DNA of 64,000 nt from Thalassovita gelatinovora (lineage in GTDB: Bacteria; Pseudomonadota; Alphaproteobacteria; Rhodobacterales; Rhodobacteraceae): positions 161,229-225,228 of the forward strand of contig NZ_CYSA01000027.1 of NCBI RefSeq assembly GCF_001458355.1. Direction: 5' to 3'. Position 1 is the stretch's first letter. Each line of letters begins with the position of its first letter. A program made the position numbers and the translations under genes. Under the pieces are notes generated by a model. The model did no database searches and was not told the DNA's origin. It saw only the letters and a list, made by a program, of their open reading frames with translations. Shown here piece after piece: positions 8,412 to 17,341 of this stretch.

Positions 8412-8966
8412 TCAGCGGGCGGGTCGGCGTCCCATCAGGCTACCGGGCCGTGCGCGCGCCAAGGCCGCCGTCAGCAGACCGGCAATGATCGCTTTTACGA
8501 TGTCGCCGGGGATGAAGGCCACAACCAGCGCCGCCGCCTCGATGAATGACTTGTTCAACACGATCGCCATGCCGACGATTCCGAACCCATAGAGGACGAT
8601 GATTCCACCGATCACCGATGCCACGCTTGCGACGACTGCAACCGGCATGCCGCGCCAATATTGAACGATCAGGCCGGTCACGAACGCCGCCGCGACCCAG
8701 CCCACCAAAAACCCGGCGGTCGGGCCCATGAAGACGCCCAGCCCGCCGCGTCCACCGGACAAGAGCGGCAAGCCAAGAGCCACGATCAGCAAGAAAAGCA
8801 GCACAGCCAAGGCACCGCGCCTGGCCCCGAGAACCGTGCCGCAAAGCATGATACCAAGGCTTTGCGCGGTGATCGGCACCCCGAAGCCCAGTGAGATTTT
8901 CGGTAACAGACCCAATACCGCGATCATTGCGGCAAACAGCGCGATATACGCTACAGACTTTTCCAT
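8412..8966 (-). CDS. bioY: Biotin transporter substrate-binding subunit BioY
   Basis: A 184-residue integral membrane protein with about six hydrophobic segments. The BioY-typical PKISLGFGVPITAQSLGIML loop and GARRGALAVLLFLLIVALGLP follow, with LPLLSGGRGGLGVFMGPTAGF at about residues 66-86. BioY is the S component of the energy-coupling-factor biotin importer. It is the promoter-distal gene of bioM-bioN-bioY and ends next to a biotin-dependent carboxylase cluster, consistent with cofactor supply. Confidence 0.93.
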   Translation of the reverse strand: MEKSVAYIALFAAMIAVLGLLPKISLGFGVPITAQSLGIMLCGTVLGARRGALAVLLFLLIVALGLPLLSGGRGGLGVFMGPTAGFLVGWVAAAFVTGLIVQYWRGMPVAVVASVASVIGGIIVLYGFGIVGMAIVLNKSFIEAAALVVAFIPGDIVKAIIAGLLTAALARARPGSLMGRRPAR

Positions 8967-8969
8967 ATC

Positions 8970-9590
8970 CTACTCCTCGTTCCATTTGTTCAGGCCACCA
9001 CGCGCCCGCAATGCCTGCGCGACGTTATCCGCATCATCAAGAGCCAGCAGCGTCAATGGCAGCACCACGTGCCAGCGTGGCCTGCGGGTCGAACGCGCCG
9101 ACCAGCTTTGGGTCAGTTGCTGTCCTTTTTCGGACAGGACGGGCACCATGCGCATCACCAGCGCGATCCCGATTTCAAGCGCCCGCATGTTCAGACCAAG
9201 CCGGGCGAACGGTGTCCCGATCCAGCGGATCACCGCCATCATGTCGGACAGGCGGGTCGTCATCGTGACCAGATTGGCAAGCCCCACAGCGGTCACCATG
9301 CGCAAGCAGATCACCAGCCCCGCAGATATATCCCGCGTCACAAGATGCCATAGCAGCACAACCGCCACAAAAGGCCACAGAATCCGAAGCCGCGAAAGAC
9401 CGCCGCGCAGGAACCGGACCCCCGGAAGCGAATAAAGCCCGAGGGCAGAAAGAAAGGCGGCGATATGAAACCGCAGATCGGCAGAAGCCGCCAAAGCGAC
9501 CGTTGCCAGCAACAACAGGCCAAGCTTCAAACCCGCCGGAAGGTCATGCGCCCGGGTTCTAACGGGGGAGGTCAGAGATATCATCATCAT
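8970..9590 (-). CDS. bioN: Biotin ECF transporter transmembrane subunit BioN
   Basis: A 206-residue T-component (EcfT family) with several hydrophobic helices, and an ARSTRRPR segment near residue 170 in the region where T-subunits couple to the ATPase. BioN links BioY to BioM. It overlaps the end of bioM by 32 bases and ends three bases before bioY, so the three genes should be translated together. Confidence 0.88.
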   Translation of the reverse strand: MMMISLTSPVRTRAHDLPAGLKLGLLLLATVALAASADLRFHIAAFLSALGLYSLPGVRFLRGGLSRLRILWPFVAVVLLWHLVTRDISAGLVICLRMVTAVGLANLVTMTTRLSDMMAVIRWIGTPFARLGLNMRALEIGIALVMRMVPVLSEKGQQLTQSWSARSTRRPRWHVVLPLTLLALDDADNVAQALRARGGLNKWNEE

Positions 9591-10356
9591 CCCCTAGTCG
9601 CGTCATTTCAGTTAGATAATCCGATATCACATCCGGCCCTGTGCCCACCTTTTCGATCCGACCCTTGTCGAGCCACAGCACCGTTTCGCATCCTTTCAGA
9701 TCTTGCGGGTCGTGGGAAATATGGATCACGGCCCCCGAAAACAGGTGCAGATAGCGACGCAACTGTGCCTTTGTCGGGATATCCAGACCCGCGAAAGGTT
9801 CATCCAAGACAAGTGTTTTGGGCGCCATGGCGACAATTGCCATCAGGCAGACAAGATGCTTTTGCCCTTGTGACAAGGTCGCGACAGAAACGTCTGCCCA
9901 GTCGGATTTGTGAAACGCTGCAAGCGTATCCAGCGCATCGCGTTCCGCCTGACGTTTTGACCGCCCAAGTTGGGTCAGTCCGAAGGCCACTTCTTCCAGA
10001 ACGGTGGGAAAGATGATCTGGTGATCCGGGTTTTGAAACAGGATACCGACATCCCGGATCGCCGCCCGGCGGTCGGCATACATGTCGACACCATCCAGCG
10101 TCGCCTTGCCCGAAGACGGGGCGACCAGCCCCGCCAGCACGCGCGCGAGCGTCGATTTTCCCGACCCATTGCGCCCAACGATCCCGAGACGCGAAAAACG
10201 CAGGTCAAGATCGAGATCCGATAGCACCGGGCGTTGTTCGAAAGCCAGACTCAGCCCCGTCAACGCGATCTGAACCGGCGTTGTTTTTTCGCGGGCGGTG
10301 AATATGTTTCGCTGTATTTCGATAGTTGGTTCCGCCTTCAGATGACTGCTGGCCAA
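9559..10356 (-). CDS. bioM: Biotin ECF transporter ATPase BioM
   Basis: An ABC ATPase with Walker A GRNGSGKST, a Q-loop FQNPDHQI, signature LSQGQKHL, Walker B TLVLDEPFAGLD and the H-loop ISHD. The Q-loop and signature are typical of ECF A-components (CbiO/BioM). The start is uncertain: no ATG is available, and the longest frame uses a TTG at 10356 without a good ribosome site, whereas a TTG beginning MTGLSLAFEQRPVL about 34 codons later gives the usual ~230-residue length. It energises biotin import with BioN and BioY. Confidence 0.85.
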   Translation of the reverse strand: MASSHLKAEPTIEIQRNIFTAREKTTPVQIALTGLSLAFEQRPVLSDLDLDLRFSRLGIVGRNGSGKSTLARVLAGLVAPSSGKATLDGVDMYADRRAAIRDVGILFQNPDHQIIFPTVLEEVAFGLTQLGRSKRQAERDALDTLAAFHKSDWADVSVATLSQGQKHLVCLMAIVAMAPKTLVLDEPFAGLDIPTKAQLRRYLHLFSGAVIHISHDPQDLKGCETVLWLDKGRIEKVGTGPDVISDYLTEMTRLGDDDDISDLPR

Positions 10357-10861
10357 GGGAATCGGGCGGCACGACCGGTCTGCCTGCCCATCGGGTTTCG
10401 CTCATGATAATGCGGTCAGCAAGCGGGTTAAAGAGACCTGCAAGAAACCGCATCGCACCTGGCAAAACCATCTGCATGGAAAAGCTGATTTCCCCGAGGT
10501 TGATCCCGTTTTGCATAGGCAGGATGAAAAAGCCATCGGGCACATCATTTTCGGCGCATCCGGTCCCGTCGCGAACCGAAATCTCAGCGACCACGCAGGC
10601 CGCGATCAGGTGCAAGCGTGATCAATCTTCCGGATTTGGCGTCTACGGCTTCCATCCGCACCATCAGCACAAGGTTGGCAAACGCGGTGATCACAGGTTT
10701 TCGACCACTGCCGAAACCGGCAAAGCCGCCTGAAGAAGAACTGCCGAAGCTGTTTTCCGGGCGGGTTTGCTTGTTCTGGCCGCTTGGCGGTTGATCAGGG
10801 GATGGGCGATCTGCACTGCATGGTGAAAGATGCACAAGGCGGTCCCGCAGGATACCGGGGG
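10357..10861. other. 505-base gap inside the biotin/carboxylase block, no convincing gene
   Basis: The region lies between pxpC and bioM in an otherwise tightly packed minus-strand series. A minus-strand frame (10205-10615, 136 codons) overlaps bioM and resembles nothing I recognise; plus-strand frames look like chance. It may be a decayed gene or a leader with the bioM promoter. No hairpin with a T-run was seen. Confidence 0.5.
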
Positions 10862-11833
10862 TTAGCCCAGCACCTGACGGATTTGCACCAAGGTTTTCTT
10901 TCGTTCCGCCCGCGCAGCGAGCGCCTGTTCCATATTGACCCGCCGGAATTTGACTGCAGAGTTCGGTTGCAACTGCCCGATCAAGTCCATGTCTGCCGAA
11001 ATGATCGCGCCAAGCGTGAAATACCCCCCGCCCGACACCGCATCGCGGTGCAGAACGATCGGTTCCAAACCACCGGGAACCTGGATCGATCCGTAAGAAT
11101 AGCATCCGTCCACGATGTTCGACGGATCCGAACCGGCGCCGAACGGCTGCGGGCGGTCCACAAATTCCATCGGTTGGCCGCCGCGGAAACGGTATCCCAT
11201 CCGGTCCGCTTCGGGGGCGACCTTCCAATCATCATCAAAGAAGGCGTTTTGGCTCTTTTCAGTCAGACGATGCCAGTAAAGGCCGGGCAGCACACGCAGG
11301 TCTGCCGGTTTGCCCGGACCACGGCGCAACGCGTCGGGCACCGTCCTGCCTTCGGCGACAATGGCGCCTTGGCCCACGGGTAGCTTGTCGCCGGCTGCCA
11401 GCGGGCGCCCTTCGAAGCCACCAAGTGCGCCAATCGCATAGGTCGCACGCGATCCAAGCGCCAAGGGCGTGTCGATCCCGCCGCTGAAGGCGATATAGAT
11501 GCGCGCGCCCTCTTTGAGAAAACCAAAACTTAGTGTCTGGCCTGCCTTTACGTCGAACGTGGTCCAGGTTTCCCGGGTGTCCCCATCCAACAATACCGGC
11601 AGTTCAGCACCGGTAATCGCGACGCTCATATCCGCGCCGAACCTGATTTCCGGCCCCATGAAAACCGCTTCGAGTCCGGCAGCGCCTTCATCATTGCCAA
11701 CCAGCAGGTTGGCGGCCCTGAGGGCAAGACGGTCCATCGCGCCACCTTCGGGAATCCCGAGGTGGAAATACCCCGGACGGCCAAGATCCTGCACGGTTGT
11801 TGCAAGTCCCGGTTTGACAATCTCAAACGTCAT
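10862..11833 (-). CDS. pxpC: Biotin-dependent carboxyltransferase, AHS2/KipA half (PxpC-like)
   Basis: A 323-residue AHS2-domain protein. The N-terminal IVKPGLATTVQDLGRPGY and LGIPEGGAMDRLALRAANLLVGN segments are the family hallmark, followed by the cyclophilin-like fold typical of KipA and of the carboxyltransferase part of urea carboxylase. With the AHS1 partner it forms either ATP-dependent 5-oxoprolinase (PxpABC) or a carboxyltransferase. The adjacent biotin carboxylase and biotinyl carrier genes favour the second role. Its start overlaps the pxpB end by 11 bases. Confidence 0.87.
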   Translation of the reverse strand: MTFEIVKPGLATTVQDLGRPGYFHLGIPEGGAMDRLALRAANLLVGNDEGAAGLEAVFMGPEIRFGADMSVAITGAELPVLLDGDTRETWTTFDVKAGQTLSFGFLKEGARIYIAFSGGIDTPLALGSRATYAIGALGGFEGRPLAAGDKLPVGQGAIVAEGRTVPDALRRGPGKPADLRVLPGLYWHRLTEKSQNAFFDDDWKVAPEADRMGYRFRGGQPMEFVDRPQPFGAGSDPSNIVDGCYSYGSIQVPGGLEPIVLHRDAVSGGGYFTLGAIISADMDLIGQLQPNSAVKFRRVNMEQALAARAERKKTLVQIRQVLG

Positions 11834-12698
11834 TGAGGGCCTCCATCAGCTTGGCATTGAAGCCGGTCATGTCCTTGTTGAATGCGTCGAGATCGAATGC
11901 GACTTCGGCGATCTTGGGCGCGTAGGTGCCCTTTTCGACCTCATCGATGATGCGGTCATATTCCGCGCGGTCGATGGGTTTCCATTTCACGATATCGCCG
12001 GGTTTGAAGAAGACCATGAAGTCTTTGAGATAGCTGATCTTCTGTTCTGGATCGAAAATCGGCATCGGGGTGATGCCGAACATCTGGTATCCTCCTGCCC
12101 CGCGAACCGAGTAGATACAGGAAAAACAGCCACCATACCCGACCGTCAGTTTTGGTGTGTCGGTGCGCGGTCGCAGGTATTTGGGGACCTGCAATTGTTT
12201 TTCGCGCTCGACGAGCTGATAGAGGAACGGCAGGCCCGACACAAACCCGACCATAGACACGAACCAAGGCTGTGCATGATGGGCTTCGATGAAGCTGGCC
12301 ACAGAATCGAAACCGTTGATCCGTGCAGCATAGTCCAGATCAGTGCCGGACGGATCCTGATGGCGTTCCCGGAACCGCATCAAAGTTTCGTGAGTCCACG
12401 GGTCTTCGTAGAAAACCGGGATCTCGATGATCCGCGTATCAAGTCGCTTTTCCTGCGCCTCGGCTTCGTGTTCGAGCTCCTTGATCCTTGCCATCATTTC
12501 GTCAGGCGCGATCACGTCCGGATCGAAACGCACTTCAAACGAAGCGTTGGCGGGACAGATTTCGGTGACGCCGGGAATGTTCGCGGCGCGGACAAGCTTG
12601 CTCAGGGATAGGCTGATGAAGAAAGCGTCGAGAGACATTTCATCATCTACCTCGACATAGACGTGCTCATCTCCCCCGTAGGTGTAGCGCGTTTTCAT
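11823..12698 (-). CDS. pxpB: Carboxyltransferase/5-oxoprolinase AHS1 half (PxpB/KipI-like)
   Basis: A 291-residue AHS1-domain protein, longer than the ~220 residues of E. coli PxpB. The C-terminal part carries LTVGYGGCFSCIYSVRGAGG and GYQMFGITPMPIFDP, the AHS1 core next to the PxpC interface. The extra N-terminal length resembles urea-carboxylase-type halves more than minimal KipI. It overlaps accC by 4 bases (ATGA) and pxpC by 11, so the three products are translationally coupled. The substrate is unknown. Confidence 0.85.
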   Translation of the reverse strand: MKTRYTYGGDEHVYVEVDDEMSLDAFFISLSLSKLVRAANIPGVTEICPANASFEVRFDPDVIAPDEMMARIKELEHEAEAQEKRLDTRIIEIPVFYEDPWTHETLMRFRERHQDPSGTDLDYAARINGFDSVASFIEAHHAQPWFVSMVGFVSGLPFLYQLVEREKQLQVPKYLRPRTDTPKLTVGYGGCFSCIYSVRGAGGYQMFGITPMPIFDPEQKISYLKDFMVFFKPGDIVKWKPIDRAEYDRIIDEVEKGTYAPKIAEVAFDLDAFNKDMTGFNAKLMEALNDV

Positions 12699-14071
12699 GC
12701 GGCGTCTCCTTTTGTGGTCAGGTTCTCGGCCTCAAGCCAGGGTTCGAGCCATTGAGTATGGAAGGTACCGGCCCGGACGTCCCGGTCGGCGGCCAGCGCG
12801 AGATGCAGCGGAATCGTTGTCTTCGTTCCCTCGATCTTCATCTCGTTAAGCGCATCGACAAGCTTGTCGATTGCCATGTCGCGGGTCGGGGCGTGCACGA
12901 TGACCTTGCCAAGCAGCGAATCGTAAAACGGCGGGATCTGGTAGCCTTCGGACAGGAAGTGATCGAAGCGCACACCGTCGCCCGTCGGTTCTTTCAGCGT
13001 CTTGACCTGGCCCGGCCAGGGCATGAAATTCGCAAAAGGGTCCTCGGCGCAGATTCGGACCTCGATGGCATGTCCGGTCTTGGCAATCTCGGCCTGGGTC
13101 ACCGAAAGTTTGCTGCCACCGCTCACCTTGATCATCTCCGCGACAAGGTCGATGCCGGTAACCATTTCGGTCACCGGGTGTTCGACCTGAATACGGGTGT
13201 TCATTTCGATGAAATAGAATTCGTTGGACGCTTCGTCGTACAGATATTCAAGCGTTCCAGCCCCGCGATAATTCACTGACTTCGCAAGCGCGACAGCCGA
13301 AGCGCATAATGCGTCCCGGGTTTCGTCATCAAGGCAAACTGCCCCGGCTTCTTCCCAGACTTTTTGACGGCGTCGCTGAAGGGAACATTCGCGTTCATAG
13401 CAATGGATCGCACTAGTGCCGTCGCCAAGGATCTGCACCTCTATATGACGCGGCGACAGAATCGCGCGTTCGACATACAGACCGCCGTCACCAAAGGCCG
13501 CTTCGGCTTCCGCCTTTGCCTGTGGCGCAAGAATTCTAAGCTCGTCGGCAGTTTTGGCGATGCGTATCCCGCGCCCGCCGCCCCCGGCAGCGGCCTTGAT
13601 CATGACAGGGAAACCCACTTCTTTGGCAACCGCCAAGGCGCGTTCAATGCCGTCGACGCGACCGTCAGACCCCGGCACAACCGGCACGCCGGCGGCTTGC
13701 GCAGCCTGCCGGGCGGCAACCTTGTCGCCCATGCGTTCGATCGTATCCGCAGACGGCCCGACAAAGATCATCCCTGCCTGTTCTACCTCGCGGGCAAAAG
13801 CGGGGTTTTCGGACAGAAAACCATAGCCCGGATGGATCGCATCCGCGCCGCTTTCCCGCGCCGCCTTCAGGATCGCGTCGATATTGAGATAGCTTTCCTT
13901 TGAAGGTGCCGGCCCGATACAAACCGCTTCATCCGCGAGCCTGACCGCAAGCATGTCCGCATCCGCTTCGGAATGGGCTTGGATCGAATGGAGTCCAAGC
14001 GACTGTGCTGCGCGAACGATGCGCACCGCAATCTCTCCTCGGTTGGCGATGAATAGCCGCTGGATAGCCAT
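12695..14071 (-). CDS. accC: Biotin carboxylase subunit (AccC-like)
   Basis: A 458-residue ATP-grasp biotin carboxylase of full length. IANRGEIAVRIVRAAQSLG opens the biotin carboxylase N-domain; AAAGGGGRGIRIA is the glycine-rich ATP loop; the ATP-grasp centre contains HIEVQILGDG, ERECSLQRRRQK and FIEMNTRIQVEHPVTEMVTG. It carboxylates biotin on the small carrier encoded directly upstream. It is probably not the housekeeping acetyl-CoA carboxylase subunit, because it sits between a carrier of minimal length and AHS-type carboxyltransferase genes rather than with a full-length accB. Confidence 0.9.
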   Translation of the reverse strand: MAIQRLFIANRGEIAVRIVRAAQSLGLHSIQAHSEADADMLAVRLADEAVCIGPAPSKESYLNIDAILKAARESGADAIHPGYGFLSENPAFAREVEQAGMIFVGPSADTIERMGDKVAARQAAQAAGVPVVPGSDGRVDGIERALAVAKEVGFPVMIKAAAGGGGRGIRIAKTADELRILAPQAKAEAEAAFGDGGLYVERAILSPRHIEVQILGDGTSAIHCYERECSLQRRRQKVWEEAGAVCLDDETRDALCASAVALAKSVNYRGAGTLEYLYDEASNEFYFIEMNTRIQVEHPVTEMVTGIDLVAEMIKVSGGSKLSVTQAEIAKTGHAIEVRICAEDPFANFMPWPGQVKTLKEPTGDGVRFDHFLSEGYQIPPFYDSLLGKVIVHAPTRDMAIDKLVDALNEMKIEGTKTTIPLHLALAADRDVRAGTFHTQWLEPWLEAENLTTKGDAA

Positions 14072-14074
14072 GAC

Positions 14075-14308
14075 TTATTTCATCTCCGCCAGCACGTCGC
14101 CTGCCATGATCGGGGACGCGTCTTCGGCAACGTATTTGACAAAGATACCATCAGCTTCGGCCTGCACCTGAATGAAGGTTTTCATCACCTCGACGAGCCC
14201 GATGACGTCGCCAAGGGTGACCGCATCACCTTCAGACTTGAAAGGCGGCTCTTCCGGTGACGGTTTTTGATAAAACGTGCCCGGGAGGGGAGATTGAATC
14301 TCGGTCAT
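14075..14308 (-). CDS. accB: Minimal biotinyl carrier protein (AccB-like)
   Basis: A 77-residue protein that is little more than one biotinyl domain: SPLPGTFYQKPSPEEPPF at the N-terminus and LGLVEVMKTF-type core with the biotin-accepting Lys43 in EVMKTF. Standard BCCPs are about 150 residues with EAMKM. The short form and the VMKTF variant fit a dedicated carrier for the neighbouring carboxylase. The start at 14308 is set by AGGGAAA just upstream; a longer frame upstream runs antiparallel over pxpA and is not used. It ends three bases before accC. Confidence 0.88.
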   Translation of the reverse strand: MTEIQSPLPGTFYQKPSPEEPPFKSEGDAVTLGDVIGLVEVMKTFIQVQAEADGIFVKYVAEDASPIMAGDVLAEMK

Positions 14309-14346
14309 TGTATTTCCCTGTCGTTTGTTTGGAGTTTCATGATCCG

Positions 14347-15126
14347 TCAGGTCGCTTCGAGCACCGACGAAGACGGCGCAATGGTGATGCCGTTGCTGGT
14401 CAATTCCCTGCGGATGGCTTGGCCGATCTCGACTGCGCCGGGCGTATCGGAGTGAAAGCAGATGGATTCGAATTCTATTTCGATGTCGTCGCCATCCACG
14501 GTCGTCACCCGGCCTTCGACACATGCGCGCACACATTTTTGCGCCAACGCCTCGGGGTCGGGCCGCCCGACCTTGCGGGCGAATACGATCGCGCCATCTG
14601 CGCCATAATCGCGATCCGCGTAAAATTCGCGGACTACCGGATGACCCAACCGCTTTGCCACTTCATAAGTCTTGGAAACGCCCATGCAGTAAACGATGAG
14701 ATCGCCACTGATTGCCGAAAGGCTTTCGATCATCAGCCGGGACAGTTCTTCATTGCGGGCCGCTTCCATGTAAAGCGCCCCGTGGGGTTTGACATGCTGA
14801 AGCCGGATGCCATGTCGGCGCCCGAATTCGCGTACCGCGCCGACCTGATAGATGATGTCGTTGACCAACTCTTCGGGCGAGGTCTGAATGAAGCGACGTC
14901 CAAACCCTTGCAGATCACGATAGCCGGGATGTGCCCCGAGACCGACGCCATAGTGATTGGCAAGCTTGATCACGCGATCCATCGAATTCGGATCACCTGC
15001 GTGAAACCCCGCAGCGATATTTGCCGAGGAGATCAGTTCCATCAACGCTTCGTCCGGGGCGTCGCTCAATACCCAGTGGCCAAAACCTTCGCCCATGTCA
15101 CAGTTGAGATCGACAATTTTTCGCAT
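14347..15126 (-). CDS. pxpA: LamB/YcsF family protein (PxpA-like)
   Basis: A 259-residue LamB/YcsF protein. [48 protein letters not shown] and [11 protein letters not shown] are the family's conserved blocks, containing the His/Asp residues of the (alpha/beta)-barrel active site. PxpA acts with PxpB and PxpC in ATP-dependent 5-oxoproline cleavage; here the additional biotin enzymes suggest a related amide or lactam substrate handled through carboxylation. ATG 15126 with AAGGG upstream is chosen over GTG 15129. First gene of the operon, divergent from lysR. Confidence 0.86.
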   Translation of the reverse strand: MRKIVDLNCDMGEGFGHWVLSDAPDEALMELISSANIAAGFHAGDPNSMDRVIKLANHYGVGLGAHPGYRDLQGFGRRFIQTSPEELVNDIIYQVGAVREFGRRHGIRLQHVKPHGALYMEAARNEELSRLMIESLSAISGDLIVYCMGVSKTYEVAKRLGHPVVREFYADRDYGADGAIVFARKVGRPDPEALAQKCVRACVEGRVTTVDGDDIEIEFESICFHSDTPGAVEIGQAIRRELTSNGITIAPSSSVLEAT

Positions 15127-15206
15127 CACATGCCCTTAATTTTCTGATCGCTCGATCATGAGAGACGGGCTGTATTTTTGTAAAGTTCAATTATTAGATA
15201 TGCTAT

Positions 15207-15329
15207 TATCGAAAAATCCGAACGTATGATCCCTGAAAAGCTCCAGTAAATGGGCAAATAATCGACACTATCAACCCAAGTGACCGAATAATACGCAAGA
15301 AAAGGATGCAATCTTCTGATTTTCCGATA
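15207..15329. promoter_or_regulatory. AT-rich divergent control region with inverted 12-mers
   Basis: TATCGAAAAATC at 15207-15218 and its near-exact inverse GATTTTCCGATA at 15318-15329 (one mismatch) lie 99 bases apart between pxpA and lysR. This is the expected place for LysR-type regulator sites; binding is inferred. Confidence 0.35.
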
Positions 15330-15401
15330 ATGGTCTTGTGAAGTTTTGTATAAATTCGAATAGTCCCCCGGACATAGCAATCGTGATGACAGGGCCCCGG
15401 T

Positions 15402-16319
15402 GTGAATCTCAGGCAGCTTAAATATTTCATAGCGACAGCCGAATTGGGGCAGGTCAGCCGCGCCTCTTCGGAACTGTCTATTTCACAGTCGTCCATCACC
15501 TCGGCGATCCGCGAGCTTGAGCAGGATATGGGGGTCACCCTTTTCACGCGCACCGCGCAGGGCATGGACCTGACGCAGACTGGCCGCAAACTTCTGGGGG
15601 CCGCCCGTGACGTGATGGAAAAAGTGGAAATCGCCCGCGACATCGGGCAGGGACATTCGGATGTCGCAGGCACAATCAATGTTGCGGCAACATATACCGT
15701 ATGCGGATACTTCCTGCCGTTTCATCTCGACCGATTGGCGCATAGATTCCCGAACCTGACGATCAATATCAGCGAACTGAACCGCGAAAGTATCGAAGAA
15801 GGGTTGATCTCCAACCGCTTCGACATCGCCGTCATTCTGACCTCGAACACTTCGAATCCCGAACTGACAACGCAAACGCTGCTGCGGTCGCACCGGCGGC
15901 TTTGGGTGCCGCAAAATCACGAACTTGCAAACCGTGAGCAAGCAAGTTTCGAAGACGTGGCGGAACAGGATTACATCATGCTGACCGTAGATGAAGCCGC
16001 GAATACGTCCATGAAATACTGGGGTCCGACGGGGCTTACCCCCAAAATTCGAATGCGCACATCTTCAACCGAAGCGGTGCGTTCGATGGTGGCCAACGGG
16101 CTTGGCGTGACGATCCTGTCGGATATGGTGTATCGCCCTTGGTCTTTGGAAGGGCGCCGGATCGGGACCGTGGTGATGGAGCGGGAAATCCCGTCTATGG
16201 ATGTCGGCCTTGCATGGCGGCGAAATCAGGACCTGCCCACGTCGGTCCGGTTGTTTGTGGACTATTTCCGCGATGCCTACCTGTCCCCGCAAATGGCAAA
16301 TGCAAGCAGACACGGCTGA
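15402..16319 (+). CDS. LysR-family transcriptional regulator
   Basis: A 305-residue LysR regulator with the N-terminal HTH (LRQLKYFIATAELGQVSRAS, then SELSISQSSITSAIRELEQD) and a C-terminal periplasmic-binding-like effector domain. The start is GTG 15402. Being divergent from pxpA, it most likely controls the pxpA-accBC-pxpBC genes and perhaps biotin uptake; LysR proteins usually need a pathway metabolite as co-inducer, here unknown. Confidence 0.9.
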   Translation: MNLRQLKYFIATAELGQVSRASSELSISQSSITSAIRELEQDMGVTLFTRTAQGMDLTQTGRKLLGAARDVMEKVEIARDIGQGHSDVAGTINVAATYTVCGYFLPFHLDRLAHRFPNLTINISELNRESIEEGLISNRFDIAVILTSNTSNPELTTQTLLRSHRRLWVPQNHELANREQASFEDVAEQDYIMLTVDEAANTSMKYWGPTGLTPKIRMRTSSTEAVRSMVANGLGVTILSDMVYRPWSLEGRRIGTVVMEREIPSMDVGLAWRRNQDLPTSVRLFVDYFRDAYLSPQMANASRHG

Positions 16320-16358
16320 TTGCGGGGATCGTGAGCGCCTTAGGTGCGCAAGGTCCGA

Positions 16359-17228
16359 TCAGAACCATTGCCCCGGTTCCATCAGCCCCAGATCCAGCAA
16401 CTGGCGCGAATGCCATTCGAACGGGGCCGAATTGTGCCAGCGGAAGCTTTGGATGTCATAGGTCGATCCGGGATTGCGTTTCAGCGCCTTGGCGGTGCGG
16501 AAGGAACAGATTGCGGCGGTCAGATTATGATGCCATGGGCAGGCATAGGTGTTGTATTCTTCGTCATTGAAGGTGTTATCATCGCGCAGCACCAGACCCG
16601 GTTTTGATTTGAACAGTGAAATCCGGTCGATCTTGCGGCGCTTGGCTGGAATGTGTTCTTCGTAACGCCAACGCAGCCCGCCGAAGAAATCCAGCTGCCG
16701 TTCCTTGGGGTAATTGTGATTGTTCGGATCATTACGGGCCAATGCGTAATAGCCGGTCTTGTCCAGATGAGCCGTGTCGAGCGAAACCGCATTCGGATTT
16801 GTCACCAGGTCCGTGGCATAGAGATCGACAACATAGCATAGCATCGCACTGCGCCGTTCTTCGCCATGAAAGGCCAGCATTTCACCCACTGTGCGGGTTT
16901 CGCAGAATGGGTAAAACAGGTATTCGGCGTTGAAGCAGTAGTACATCCACAGTCCGGGGGCGGCGTCGATTACCGCGTTGACCGCCTTGGGCACTGCATT
17001 ATCGGCCAGCGGATCGAACCGGATGCGGTGGACGCTGTCGATCACATCTTCGGCCAGATCGAATTCGTCGGGCATGAAGACCAGCGTGGACCGGAAACCG
17101 GAATTCTGATGGTGGCGGATGGTGGTGTCGATTTCGGCTTCGTCCTCGGCAAAGATCATTGCCAGCGGCCCCTCGGCCAAGGCCGCGCGGCCCTGGGAAA
17201 GCAATTCCGACAGGTTATTATAGTACAT
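16359..17228 (-). CDS. Putative glycosyltransferase-like protein of roseobacters
   Basis: A 289-residue protein beginning MYYNNLSELLSQGRAALAEG. I recognise the overall pattern (WMYYCFNAEYLFYPFCETRTVGEM, YYALARNDPNNHNYPKERQL, ACPWHHNLTAAICSFRTAKA) as a conserved Rhodobacteraceae protein often labelled glycosyltransferase family 2, but no clear nucleotide-sugar motif beyond acidic residues is visible. ATG 17228 is chosen over longer frames because conservation-like sequence begins there. It is divergent from miaB with a 113-base gap. Function uncertain. Confidence 0.65.
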   Translation of the reverse strand: MYYNNLSELLSQGRAALAEGPLAMIFAEDEAEIDTTIRHHQNSGFRSTLVFMPDEFDLAEDVIDSVHRIRFDPLADNAVPKAVNAVIDAAPGLWMYYCFNAEYLFYPFCETRTVGEMLAFHGEERRSAMLCYVVDLYATDLVTNPNAVSLDTAHLDKTGYYALARNDPNNHNYPKERQLDFFGGLRWRYEEHIPAKRRKIDRISLFKSKPGLVLRDDNTFNDEEYNTYACPWHHNLTAAICSFRTAKALKRNPGSTYDIQSFRWHNSAPFEWHSRQLLDLGLMEPGQWF

Positions 17229-17341
17229 GCCCAGACCTCTGCCCGTGATTGGCGCCAAAGTCGGCCAAATCCGCCCGCATTGCAAGTCGTCGTGGTTCTG
17301 GTATAGGACCACGGCCTGAAACTGCGGACAGGATCGGCCCG

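Noticed and set aside
10584..11228. A 214-codon minus-strand frame overlapping pxpC
   Set aside because: It is an out-of-phase reading of pxpC extended into the gap; pxpC itself is complete in another frame.
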